Below, in pieces: positions 15,408 to 23,555 of a stretch of 64,000 nucleotides of DNA (the first letter of the stretch is position 1; each line of letters begins with the position of its first letter). Position numbers and translations under genes: made by a program. This stretch comes from CAZAYP01 sp964489425 [NCBI: uncultured Verrucomicrobiota bacterium]. Its GTDB lineage: Bacteria > Verrucomicrobiota > Kiritimatiellia > RZYC01. The stretch is from NCBI GenBank assembly GCA_964489425.1, contig CAZAYP010000007.1, forward strand, positions 1 through 64,000. Reading direction: 5' to 3'. The notes beneath the pieces were generated by a model that had not been told where the DNA came from, searched no databases, and saw nothing but the letters and a program-made list of their open reading frames with translations.

Positions 15408-16552
15408 ATAAGCGCGTCATCCCATTTGGCAAACCCATCCTGGGCCAAGAAGAAAAGCAGGCGGTGCTTCAGGTCATGGATTCAGGCATCATGGTCCACG
15501 GCCCCAAGATTGTGGAATTCGAGTCAGCGTTTGCAGTCTTTACCGGGGCGCCCAAAGCCGTTGGGGTGTCCAACTGCACGGCCGCCCTGCACTTGTCCTA
15601 TTTTGCCCTGGGCATCGGCGCCGGCGCCGAGGTGATTGTCCCGGCCATGACCCACACGGCTACTGCCCATGCCGTGGAACTGGCCGGCGCGCGGCCGGTG
15701 TTCGTGGACGCAGACAAGCGCACCGGCAACCTGGACCTGGACCAGGTCGAGGCCGCCATTACCCCGCGGACTCGCGCCATTACGCTGGTGCATTACCTCG
15801 GCATGCCCGTGGACATGCGCCGGCTCATGGCGATCGCCGGCCGGCACGGGCTGGAAGTGATCGAGGATTGCGCCTTGTCGCTGGGCGCCCGCCTCGATGG
15901 CGTGCATACCGGGCTTTGGGGAACAACCGGGAGCTTCTCGTTCTACCCCGTCAAGCACATGACCACGGCCGAGGGCGGCATGCTGATTGCGCGCGACCCG
16001 GCGTTGGCCGAGAAGATTGCCTTGCGGCGGGCCTTTGGCGTGGACCGCCACCATGGCGTGCGCACGGTCCCGGGGTTTTACGACGTGGTGGCACTGGGGT
16101 TCAACTATCGCATGAGCGAAATCCATGCGGCCATGGGCATCGAGCAAATGAAACGCCTGCCCGGATTCCTGCAGCAGCGCCGGGTCAATTACGAGGCGCT
16201 GGCCACTGGGTTGCGCGCCCTGCCGGAGATCGATTTGCTGCAGTCCAGCCATGACGGGTTTGAGAGCAGCTACTACTGTCAACTCATGCTGCTGAACGCG
16301 GCGCGGGCCGCGCGTCGTCCGGAGATCATGGCGCAACTCAAGGACCGGGGGGTGGGCACCAGCATCTACTACCCGCAACCTGTGCCGCGCATGACTTACT
16401 ACCGCGACAAATACGGTTATGATCCCGCCCGCTTCCCCAACGCGACGCGGATCAGCGATGCCGGCATTGCCCTGCCGGTCGGCCCGCATCTGAACGAGGA
16501 GGACATGGCCTACATCGTTGCGCAAGTGAAGGACGTCTTGGCCGCCTTGTAA
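15404..16552 (+). CDS. DegT/DnrJ/EryC1-family sugar aminotransferase
   Basis: This 382-residue PLP enzyme has the conserved features 'GVSNCTAALHLSYFALG', 'EVIVPAMTHTATAHAV', 'IEDCALSLGA' and the catalytic lysine in 'FYPVKHMTTAEGGML'. 'FNYRMSEIHAAMGIEQMKRL' is the family's C-terminal signature. It transfers an amino group from glutamate to a keto sugar, probably the product of the preceding oxidoreductase. It corresponds by position to SpsC-type genes. The ATGA overlap with the upstream gene supports one operon. Confidence 0.93.
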   Translation: MNKRVIPFGKPILGQEEKQAVLQVMDSGIMVHGPKIVEFESAFAVFTGAPKAVGVSNCTAALHLSYFALGIGAGAEVIVPAMTHTATAHAVELAGARPVFVDADKRTGNLDLDQVEAAITPRTRAITLVHYLGMPVDMRRLMAIAGRHGLEVIEDCALSLGARLDGVHTGLWGTTGSFSFYPVKHMTTAEGGMLIARDPALAEKIALRRAFGVDRHHGVRTVPGFYDVVALGFNYRMSEIHAAMGIEQMKRLPGFLQQRRVNYEALATGLRALPEIDLLQSSHDGFESSYYCQLMLLNAARAARRPEIMAQLKDRGVGTSIYYPQPVPRMTYYRDKYGYDPARFPNATRISDAGIALPVGPHLNEEDMAYIVAQVKDVLAAL

Positions 16553-16607
16553 CCGCGTGGCATGCACCACACCCGGAGACCGAGGCGCTGAGCAACCACG
16601 AGGGTAT

Positions 16608-17672
16608 ATGACGACAGAACCACTGCCATTGACTGGCCGCCGCATTGTGCTGATCGGCGGGGCGGGCTTTATCGGCCATCACCTGGCCCTGGACCTGAAG
16701 CGCCAGGGAGCTGAGGTCACGGTGGTCGATGGGTTGCAGGTGAACAACCTGCTTGCGCTGTATTGCGCGTCGTATACCGGACAGGAACGCGACCTGTACG
16801 AGCAGATTTTGCACGAGCGTCTGCGCCTGCTGCGCGAGGCTGGCGTACCCTTGTATGTGGAAGATGCCCGCGACTATCATCGTCTTTCCCATGTGCTGGC
16901 GCAACTCAACCCGCAGGTGATCGTGCTACTTGCCGCCGTTGCCCATGCCAGCCGCTCCAACAAGGACCCGTTTACAACGTTTGACCATAGCCTGCGTACG
17001 TTGGAGAACGCGCTCGACAACGCCAAGAACAGCGTGGAACACTTCATCTATTTCTCATCGAGCATGGTATATGGCTCGTTCGAGGGGGCCGTTGTAACCG
17101 AAGATGATCCCTGCAACCCGCTGGGAATCTATGGCGCCCTGAAATACGGCGGCGAGAAGCTCGTTATTGCATATAACCAGGTGTTTGGCTTGCCCTATAC
17201 CATTGTGCGGCCGTCGGCCTTGTACGGCGCGCGCTGCATCAGCCGGCGGGTGGGCCAGGTCTTCATCGAGAATGCGCTGCGCGGCCAGGATGTTGTGATC
17301 CGCGGCAACGGCGAAGAGTGTCTCGATTTCACCTATATCGATGACCTGGTCCATGGCATCGGGCAATGCATTGCCCACCCGGCCGCCCGCAACCAGGTGC
17401 TCAATATAACTTATGGCCAGGGGCGGTCCATCAATTCCATGGCGGCGATCTTGCAGCAGCACTTTCCCGCGGTGAGCATCCGCCACATGCCGCGGGACGA
17501 TCTGATGCCGGAACGCGGCACCCTTTCGATCCAAAAAGCGCGCGCTACGATCGGTTATCAACCGCGCTTTCCCCTGGAGGACGGCTTTGCCCGCTATATC
17601 GCATGGTATCGCCAGATGGCATCCCAGTTCCAACCCCGGCCCGGCGCGGCCGGCCCGCAGATCAATGAGTAG
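16608..17672 (+). CDS. NAD-dependent sugar epimerase/dehydratase
   Basis: This 354-residue short-chain dehydrogenase of the extended type has the NAD site 'VLIGGAGFIGHHLALDL' and the active-site region 'FIYFSSSMVYGS' with 'YGALKYGGEKL', where Tyr and Lys are spaced as YxxxK. 'PSALYGAR' and 'LDFTYIDDLVHGI' are usual in nucleotide-sugar epimerases. ATG 16608 is preferred over 16557, with a weak GAGGG upstream. The insert at about 40-75 is longer than in UDP-glucose epimerase. It probably prepares the sugar for the NeuB-type pathway. Confidence 0.9.
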   Translation: MTTEPLPLTGRRIVLIGGAGFIGHHLALDLKRQGAEVTVVDGLQVNNLLALYCASYTGQERDLYEQILHERLRLLREAGVPLYVEDARDYHRLSHVLAQLNPQVIVLLAAVAHASRSNKDPFTTFDHSLRTLENALDNAKNSVEHFIYFSSSMVYGSFEGAVVTEDDPCNPLGIYGALKYGGEKLVIAYNQVFGLPYTIVRPSALYGARCISRRVGQVFIENALRGQDVVIRGNGEECLDFTYIDDLVHGIGQCIAHPAARNQVLNITYGQGRSINSMAAILQQHFPAVSIRHMPRDDLMPERGTLSIQKARATIGYQPRFPLEDGFARYIAWYRQMASQFQPRPGAAGPQINE

Positions 17673-18405
17673 CGAGCAGGCCATGGTTCAACGCGCCATG
17701 TCGGCCCATGCCGACCCGTGGTTGGCGGGGTTGTTCGGGCATCCGGTGTACCGCCTTGATGTTGCCGGCACGACCCTCATGCCCGAACCGCCTGCGCTGC
17801 GGCAAACCCCGGTTTTCGTCTTTGCGAAGGTGCCGACCCGGGACGCAGCGGCGAGTCAATGGCTGGAAGCCCACGGGTTCCACCTGGTGGATACCAGCGT
17901 TGTTTTCGATAAGCCCATCGACCACCGGCAGCCCCCCCCCGCGCAGGGCGCGATTCGCGCGGCGCTCCCGGCGGATCGGAAGGCTGTGATGAATCTGGCG
18001 CGGCGCAGCTTCGTGTGTTCGCGTTTTCACCTGGATCCCCGCGTGCCGCGCGCCCTGGCTGACCAGGTCAAGGCGGAGTGGGTCGGAAATTATTTCTCGG
18101 GCCAGCGGGGAGACGTCCTCTGGGTGGCGGAGCGCGATCAACAGATCGTTGGGTTTCTCCTGTTGTTGAAAGGCGGGGAGACGGACCTGATCATCGATCT
18201 GATCGCCGTGGACGAAAGTTGTCGCGGCCGGGGGCTCGCCCGCGCGCTTATTGCCTGTGCCGAAGCGCAGTCCGACCGGGCGCGCCTGGTCGTGGGCACC
18301 CAGGTCGCCAACGTGTCGTCAGTCCGCATGTACGAGGCCTGCGGTTTCCGCCTGCGCACGTCCCATTATATTTACCACTTCCATTCTCCGCAACCTGCGA
18401 GCTGA
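17665..18405 (+). CDS. GNAT-family N-acetyltransferase (SpsD/WecD-like)
   Basis: This protein has 246 residues. The N-terminal third (to about 90) is a variable domain as in WecD/SpsD-type proteins, ending in 'FHLVDTSVVFDKPI'. The GNAT core follows, with 'DLIAVDESCRGRGLARALI', where R-G-x-G-L-A binds acetyl-CoA, and 'NVSSVRMYEACGFRLR'. It would acetylate the amino sugar produced by the aminotransferase at 15404. ATG at 17665 overlaps the previous stop by eight bases. Confidence 0.85.
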   Translation: MSSEQAMVQRAMSAHADPWLAGLFGHPVYRLDVAGTTLMPEPPALRQTPVFVFAKVPTRDAAASQWLEAHGFHLVDTSVVFDKPIDHRQPPPAQGAIRAALPADRKAVMNLARRSFVCSRFHLDPRVPRALADQVKAEWVGNYFSGQRGDVLWVAERDQQIVGFLLLLKGGETDLIIDLIAVDESCRGRGLARALIACAEAQSDRARLVVGTQVANVSSVRMYEACGFRLRTSHYIYHFHSPQPAS

Positions 18406-18412
18406 AAAAGCC

Positions 18413-19429
18413 ATGCGCATCGGCCCCTTAGATACTCAACTGCACCCGCTCGTTATCGCCGAAATCGGCAACAACCACGAAGGCCACGAAGAGGTGGCTT
18501 GCCGGATGATCGATGCGGCAGCCAAAGCCGGCGCGGATATTGTCAAGTTCCAAACCTACCGCACCGAGCACTACGTCAGCGTCCACCAGGCCGAACGATT
18601 TGCCCGCCTGAAGCAGTTCGAGCTCAGCTATGCTATTTTCGAACATCTGGGCCGCGTCGCGCGTGATTGCGGCGTGGTATTCCTGTCCACGCCGCTCGAC
18701 CTGGAAAGCGCCGCCTTCCTGAATGACCTTGTGCCGGCGTTTAAGATCGCTTCGGGCGACAACACGTTCCGTCCGCTCATCGAATGCGTGGCTGGCTTCG
18801 ACAAGCCGGTTTTGTTGTCGGCCGGGATCGCCACCTACGCGGAGCTTTGTTCCGCCGCCGGCTGGCTGCGGGCCGTGTGGGACGCGCAGGGGGTGAACCC
18901 GGGCCTGGCCGTGTTGCACTGCGTCACCGCTTACCCGGCGCCGCCCGACCAGGTCAACCTGGCGGTGTTGAGCCGCCTGGGCCGGGAAATCCCGGATATT
19001 ACCGTGGGGTATTCCGATCACACCCTCGGCATCGAGGCGGCGGTGCTGGCCGTGGCGCTGGGCGCACGCATCGTTGAGAAGCATTTTACCCTGGACCATC
19101 ATTATTCCGATTTCAGGGATCACCAGTTGTCGGCCGAGCCCCGCGAGTTGGCCGACCTCGTCCGGCGCGTGCGCGCGGCCGCTGTCTTGCTGGGCCGGGA
19201 CGCCAAGGAGCCCGGGGCCAGCGAGCAGCAGTTGGCGCCCCAGGTGCGGCGCTCCGTTGTGGCGGCACGCGACTTGCCGGCCGGGACCATGCTGGCCGCC
19301 CGCGATATCACCTGGGTGCGGCCCGCGGGCGGTTTGCCCCCTGGCGCTGAGCGCGCGTTGCTGGGCCGGCGCCTGCGGACGGCGGTCGCCGCCGGCGATC
19401 TGTTCGCCTTGGAGATGATGGAGGCCTGA
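18413..19429 (+). CDS. neuB: NeuB-family nonulosonic (sialic-type) acid synthase
   Basis: This 338-residue enzyme condenses an N-acetylated hexosamine derivative with phosphoenolpyruvate. Its TIM barrel has 'IAEIGNNHEGHEEVACRMID', 'ADIVKFQTYRTEHYVS', 'FKIASGDNTFRPLIE', 'LHCVTAYPAPPDQVNL', 'GYSDHTLGIEAAVLAVALGA' and 'VEKHFTLD'. The last 60 residues are a SAF (antifreeze-like) domain ('RRSVVAARDLPAGTMLAARD'), as in NeuB, LegI, PseI and SpsE. Sequence alone does not tell which acid is made. No PseG/SpsG or NeuC-type hydrolase is seen nearby. Confidence 0.93.
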   Translation: MRIGPLDTQLHPLVIAEIGNNHEGHEEVACRMIDAAAKAGADIVKFQTYRTEHYVSVHQAERFARLKQFELSYAIFEHLGRVARDCGVVFLSTPLDLESAAFLNDLVPAFKIASGDNTFRPLIECVAGFDKPVLLSAGIATYAELCSAAGWLRAVWDAQGVNPGLAVLHCVTAYPAPPDQVNLAVLSRLGREIPDITVGYSDHTLGIEAAVLAVALGARIVEKHFTLDHHYSDFRDHQLSAEPRELADLVRRVRAAAVLLGRDAKEPGASEQQLAPQVRRSVVAARDLPAGTMLAARDITWVRPAGGLPPGAERALLGRRLRTAVAAGDLFALEMMEA

Positions 19430-19431
19430 CG

Positions 19432-20148
19432 TTGCGCGTAGTGCTCCTGACCACCGAAGCCCTGCATCATGCCCATTATGTGCGGGAAGTGGGCAAGCTT
19501 TGTCCTTGGATCCGCGTGTACCTGGAGACCGAATCAAAGCCTGCGCCGTTCCCCGCCCGCCATCCTTTCGAGGATGAGCGGGATCAATGGGAACGCCGCC
19601 AATGGTTCGGCGATGGCCCCGCAGCGGTGGGGGATTTTGCCGACGTGATGCGGGTGCCCTCCATGAACGAGGCCGTTGCCATGCAGGCGTTGCGGGCGGA
19701 CCGCCCGGACGTGGTCCTGGTATTCGGCACCGGCCGGCTGCGGCCGCCGGTGCTGGCGTGCTGCCCGGAAGGATTCGCCAATCTGCACGGTGGCGATCCC
19801 GAGGAATACCGAGGACTGGACTCGCACTTGTGGGCCATCTACCACCGGGATTTCGAGGCCTTGGTGACCACCTTGCACCGGGTGAACCCGGCCTTGGACG
19901 ACGGCGAGATCGTGTTGCAGGGCGCGCTGGATATCCGCCGTGGCATGACGTTGCCCGAACTCCGGGCGGTCAACACGGCGCTGTGTGTCGACTTGACCCG
20001 GGGCGCGCTGGCCATGTTCAGGGAAATGGGCCGGTTCATCGGCCGGCCACAACGGCGCCAGGGCCGCTACTACTCGGCCATGCCGGCCGTGCTGAAAGAG
20101 GATTGCTTGCGAAAATTCAACCAGCGCGTGGCGACGTTGTCGGAATGA
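19432..20148 (+). CDS. Formyltransferase-family protein (sugar N-formyltransferase candidate)
   Basis: This 238-residue protein resembles the catalytic domain of methionyl-tRNA/sugar formyltransferases: 'PDVVLVFGTGRLRPPVL' then 'FANLHGGDPEEYRGLDSHLW'. In known enzymes the Asn-x-His of 'NLHG' and a downstream Asp catalyse formyl transfer from formyl-THF; here 'NPALDDGEIVLQ' supplies the later motif. It starts at TTG with GAGGC upstream and ends with an ATGA overlap into the deacetylase gene. In a NeuB operon the probable role is N-formylation of an amino sugar. Confidence 0.8.
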   Translation: MRVVLLTTEALHHAHYVREVGKLCPWIRVYLETESKPAPFPARHPFEDERDQWERRQWFGDGPAAVGDFADVMRVPSMNEAVAMQALRADRPDVVLVFGTGRLRPPVLACCPEGFANLHGGDPEEYRGLDSHLWAIYHRDFEALVTTLHRVNPALDDGEIVLQGALDIRRGMTLPELRAVNTALCVDLTRGALAMFREMGRFIGRPQRRQGRYYSAMPAVLKEDCLRKFNQRVATLSE

Positions 20149-21047
20149 AATGGTCTCAATACCTTGGTGAAGACGGCTATGTCATCTATCTCTTTCACGG
20201 GGTGATCCCCGCCCAAACTCATCCCGTGCGGAATTACACGCGGAAGCATATCCCGGTTGACGAATTCGGCGCGATTTTGGACGACTTGAGCCGCGCGGGG
20301 ACACCGGTCGCGATGGGTGACATCCGGCAGGCTGGCGAAGCGGGAACCCGCCTGCCTCCCCGCGCCTTTGCCATCACGTTTGATGACGGGTTCGAAAACA
20401 ACGTCTCCGTGGCCTTGCCGCAACTGGAGCGGAGGAAGATTCCGGCCACCTTCTATGTCACTACCGATTTTGTGGACCGAAACTGCCTGGGGTGGATTGA
20501 CCAGGTGGAACAGGGAATGGAGGCGGCCGCCGACGTGGTTTTGGATATGCCGAAGTACGGGATTGTCGGTCGAGCGCGAACCGTACAGGAAAAGAACGCG
20601 TTGCTGGATGTCGTGCGGGTGCGCATGAAAACCCGGTCCGATGCGGATCTTTATGCTTTCGCGGAAGCGGCCGTAAGGCAGATGGGCGTGAATGATCCGG
20701 AGCCGGATCGCTGGCTGGATCAAAAAATGACCTGGGCCCAGGTGCGCGATCTGCATCGGCATCCCCTATGCCTGGTGGGCGGGCACAGTCATTGCCACCG
20801 GATTCTTTCGTTTTTGTCAGCCCGGGAACTGGAGCGCGATATCGAAACCAGCCTGTGCCTGCTCCAGGAGAAGGCGGGCGTGGGTCCTGTCCATTATTCC
20901 TATCCGGAAGGGCTGATTCACTGTTACTCCCCCGCGGTGATTGCCTGCCTCAAGGAACAAGGCGTTCGTTGTTGCCCAACCGCTATAGAGGGCATGAACC
21001 GAGTTGGGGCCGACCTCTTCCACCTCAAAAGGATCATGGTGAGTTGA
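20145..21047 (+). CDS. Polysaccharide deacetylase-family (NodB-type) protein
   Basis: This 300-residue protein has the NodB core: 'FAITFDDGFENN' is motif 1 with the catalytic and metal aspartates; 'GGHSHCHRIL' gives the metal histidines (H-S-x-x-H); 'YSYPEG' corresponds to motif 3. There is no signal peptide, so it acts in the cytosol, consistent with removing an acetyl group from a sugar precursor or lipid-linked sugar. It is the last gene of the sps/neu-like operon, starting inside the formyltransferase stop codon (ATGA). Confidence 0.87.
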   Translation: MKWSQYLGEDGYVIYLFHGVIPAQTHPVRNYTRKHIPVDEFGAILDDLSRAGTPVAMGDIRQAGEAGTRLPPRAFAITFDDGFENNVSVALPQLERRKIPATFYVTTDFVDRNCLGWIDQVEQGMEAAADVVLDMPKYGIVGRARTVQEKNALLDVVRVRMKTRSDADLYAFAEAAVRQMGVNDPEPDRWLDQKMTWAQVRDLHRHPLCLVGGHSHCHRILSFLSARELERDIETSLCLLQEKAGVGPVHYSYPEGLIHCYSPAVIACLKEQGVRCCPTAIEGMNRVGADLFHLKRIMVS

Positions 21048-21062
21048 TGGTTATAATGCTTT

Positions 21063-21389
21063 ATGATTGATAATGCGTTAAAGCAAGATCTGGCTCGAAT
21101 TCTGGCGGGACGAAACGTGGTCAAAGCCGTTCTGTTCGGTTCATTCGCCCGGGGAACCCAAAGCCGGCACAGCGACATCGATCTGATGCTCATTCAGAAA
21201 ACCGACCGCCGTTTTCTTGACCGGTACAATGAATTATATCCTGAAATTATGCGGCTCTTTCGCGGGCGGGGGGTGGATTTGTTGATTTATACCCCCGAGG
21301 AAATCGCGGCCATTTCTCATCGAAAATTCATACAAACCATATTGCAAAAGGGAGTGACCATCTATGAGCAGGGAACGACAACATCATGA
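21063..21389 (+). CDS. MntA-like nucleotidyltransferase antitoxin (module 6)
   Basis: This 108-residue minimal nucleotidyltransferase has 'VLFGSFARGTQSRHSDIDLM' carrying the full GS...DxD site, and the 'RGVDLLIYTPEE' strand holds the third acidic residue. Family members are antitoxins that AMPylate HEPN toxins. It overlaps the HEPN gene by 26 bases. The pair sits between the deacetylase and a methyltransferase, 11 kb from module 5, and its sequence is of a different subgroup, so it is not a recent copy. Confidence 0.87.
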   Translation: MIDNALKQDLARILAGRNVVKAVLFGSFARGTQSRHSDIDLMLIQKTDRRFLDRYNELYPEIMRLFRGRGVDLLIYTPEEIAAISHRKFIQTILQKGVTIYEQGTTTS

Positions 21390-21777
21390 GGCGTTAAGGT
21401 GGTTGACCACGGCGGAAGAGGATTTGAAAGCGGCGGAAGCGCTTCAGAACGCCGAAATGTTTTCGCATTGTTGTTTTATGGCGCAACAATGCGCGGAGAA
21501 GGCGGTCAAGGCGCTTTGGTGCGATTTGGATGAGGATCCGTGGGGTCACAGCGTTCAAAAACTGATGCTTGATCTGCCGGCGGACCGCCGCGGTTTTGTG
21601 TCGGCGGAAATGCTGGATATGGCGGCCGCTTTGGACCGCTTTTACATCCCGGCGCGCTATCCGAACGGGTTGCCGGACTTGACGCCGGGTGCGACTTTTC
21701 ATGCCAGGGATGCCGAGGTGGCGCACCAGGGGGCGGCAACCATTCTCAAGGCGATAAGGGCCTTAATCAAAGGCTGA
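21364..21777 (+). CDS. HEPN-domain toxin-like protein (module 6)
   Basis: This 137-residue helical protein has 'WLTTAEEDLKAAEAL', 'CCFMAQQCAEKAVKALW' and 'ARYPNGLPDL', the standard HEPN pattern. An 'RDAEVAH' segment (R-x5-H) is present, but this subgroup's catalytic motif is less certain than in module 5. It is coupled to the MNT gene by a 26-base overlap. Probably an RNase toxin of an MntA-HepT-like pair. Confidence 0.85.
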   Translation: MSRERQHHEALRWLTTAEEDLKAAEALQNAEMFSHCCFMAQQCAEKAVKALWCDLDEDPWGHSVQKLMLDLPADRRGFVSAEMLDMAAALDRFYIPARYPNGLPDLTPGATFHARDAEVAHQGAATILKAIRALIKG

Positions 21778-21875
21778 AATCGTGTGGCCTGGCTGTAACC
21801 GGCGCTCTGCCGCCGGAATGGGACCTGGTAAACGCGGCTGCGGTCCTGGTGTCTCTGAAGTAAAAAAGGATTTCC

Positions 21876-22763
21876 ATGGATACGAATGAACGGGTTGATC
21901 TGCGCGATAAATATCTCGCGCTGTTAAGGAACACGCTTACCCGGGCGATCGACGGCGACGCGATTGATTATCGCGATGCCGACGAGGCGCCTTCCTGGAT
22001 CAAGCCGGAATCCGAGGAAGACAGGAAGAACATCGCGAAAGCCCGGGAACTGTTGCGGGCCGTCGGCAGCAACTCGACCGAGCATTGGCTGGATGTTCGC
22101 CGCTGTGTCCGGCTTGACAGCCGGCGGATTGCCGAGGGGCGGCAAGTGCATCCGAATGCGGAGACCATGGTGGGGCTGCGGCGCCTGGAAAATATCGAGC
22201 AGTTGATCCGGGACGTCTGCGAAAAGAACGTGCCCGGCGACTACGTGGAGGCCGGCGTGTGGCGGGGCGGCGCTTCGATCTACGCGGCGGCCTGCCTGCA
22301 GGCCTATTCCAGGACGCCTCGCGCGCAGTATCTCTACGACACCTTTGGCGGCTTTGCCACGGTGGAAAACCCGGATTCCCCGGACTATGGCGACGAGCAC
22401 TGGAAGCAGACGATGCTCCAGGTGAGCCGGGAGGCGGTCCGCGCGAATTTTGTGAAGTACGGGCTGCTCACGGACAACGTGGCGTTTGTGGAAGGCGACG
22501 TCCGCGAAACGGCCCCGCGGCACCCGGCCAGGCCCATTTCCGTGCTGCGGCTGGACGTTGATTTATATGATCCGACCATGGCCGCCCTGGAGAACTTCTT
22601 TCCCAAGATCTCACCCGGCGGTTTCGTGATCATTGACGACTGGAACTACGAGGTCAACGGACGCCGGCCCGCCCAGGACGCGGTGAAGGATTACCTGGCG
22701 GAGCGCCGGCGGAGCGTCGAATTCGTCCCCATTGATTACATGGCGGTGTTCTTCGGGGTTTGA
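21876..22763 (+). CDS. TylF/MycF-family O-methyltransferase
   Basis: This 295-residue metal-dependent methyltransferase carries 'NIEQLIRDVCEKNVPGDYVE' leading to 'AGVWRGGASIYAAACL' (SAM site), 'YLYDTFGGFATVENPDS', 'VLRLDVDLYDPTMAALENF' and 'GGFVIIDDWNY' (metal-binding DD). TylF and MycF methylate sugar hydroxyls in macrolides; homologues in glycan loci likely methylate O-antigen sugars. ATG at 21876 has a purine-rich 'aaaaaagga' upstream. It opens a block of three methyltransferases. Confidence 0.9.
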   Translation: MDTNERVDLRDKYLALLRNTLTRAIDGDAIDYRDADEAPSWIKPESEEDRKNIAKARELLRAVGSNSTEHWLDVRRCVRLDSRRIAEGRQVHPNAETMVGLRRLENIEQLIRDVCEKNVPGDYVEAGVWRGGASIYAAACLQAYSRTPRAQYLYDTFGGFATVENPDSPDYGDEHWKQTMLQVSREAVRANFVKYGLLTDNVAFVEGDVRETAPRHPARPISVLRLDVDLYDPTMAALENFFPKISPGGFVIIDDWNYEVNGRRPAQDAVKDYLAERRRSVEFVPIDYMAVFFGV

Positions 22764-22782
22764 CCGCTCAAGGAAAAAATCC

Positions 22783-23499
22783 ATGACCGAACTCGTCCCG
22801 CCCATTACCTGCTATTCCCAGTACGGGGAAGACGTCCTGGCGCATCACATCCTGTCCGCGCTTGGGGTTCGCGCCGGGGGCTACATGGATGTCGGGTGCG
22901 GGCATCCGGTGGAGTTCAACAACACCTACCTGTTCTACCTCGCGGGCTGGCGGGGGGTGCACGTGGATCCGGATCCCTCCTTCCAACCGCTGTACCAACA
23001 GGTTCGGCCGGGTGACGATTTTCTGTGCGCGGCGGTGGGATCCGGGTGCCAGGCGATCCGTTACTATCGGTTTTCGCCGTATTATTACTCGACCTGCGAA
23101 AAGACCCGGGCAGACCTGCTGATGCAGGATCCAGCAGTCAAGTATCTCGGGGCGGCAGAGGTCCGCGGCTGTCCGCTGTCCGTTGTGCTGGCCGAGTACG
23201 CGGCTGCCCATCCGGAGTTTTCGCTCGACCTTATGTCCGTGGATGTTGAGGGACTGGAGTTGGAGGTCTTGATCTCCAATGACTGGGCCAAGTTCCGGCC
23301 CAAGGTACTCATTATGGAAATCCTCGGGCTTCAGGCCGCCAACGGGTTGCTGCGCACGCCCGCCTATCGGCTGTTGAGAGAGATGGGGTATTCCCTGAAG
23401 GCCATGACGCAGAACTCGTTTGTTTTCGCGGATTGCACGCTTGAAAATTTCAGCCGGTACCCGGAGCTGCCGCTGGGGCCCGTGACCGTTCTCGATTAA
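22783..23499 (+). CDS. FkbM-family methyltransferase
   Basis: This 238-residue FkbM-type methyltransferase begins with 'SQYGEDVLAHHILS', typical of the subgroup found in glycan loci. 'GGYMDVGCGHPVEFNNTYL' follows with the SAM loop, then 'GVHVDPDPSF' and 'LDLMSVDVEGLELEVL', the conserved D-x-E-G segment. The start at ATG 22783 has AAGGAAAAA upstream and lies 19 bases after the TylF-like gene. The sugar position methylated is unknown. Confidence 0.9.
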   Translation: MTELVPPITCYSQYGEDVLAHHILSALGVRAGGYMDVGCGHPVEFNNTYLFYLAGWRGVHVDPDPSFQPLYQQVRPGDDFLCAAVGSGCQAIRYYRFSPYYYSTCEKTRADLLMQDPAVKYLGAAEVRGCPLSVVLAEYAAAHPEFSLDLMSVDVEGLELEVLISNDWAKFRPKVLIMEILGLQAANGLLRTPAYRLLREMGYSLKAMTQNSFVFADCTLENFSRYPELPLGPVTVLD

Positions 23500-23555
23500 G
23501 CGGCCCCTCCCCCGGTCCCTCCAAGGCGGGGAGAAAAGCAGGAACAGGTGAACCC

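Noticed and set aside
19587-20144. Upstream extension of the deacetylase frame to 19587
   Set aside because: It lies in another frame over the formyltransferase gene, and the NodB protein starts sensibly at 20145 with an ATGA overlap.
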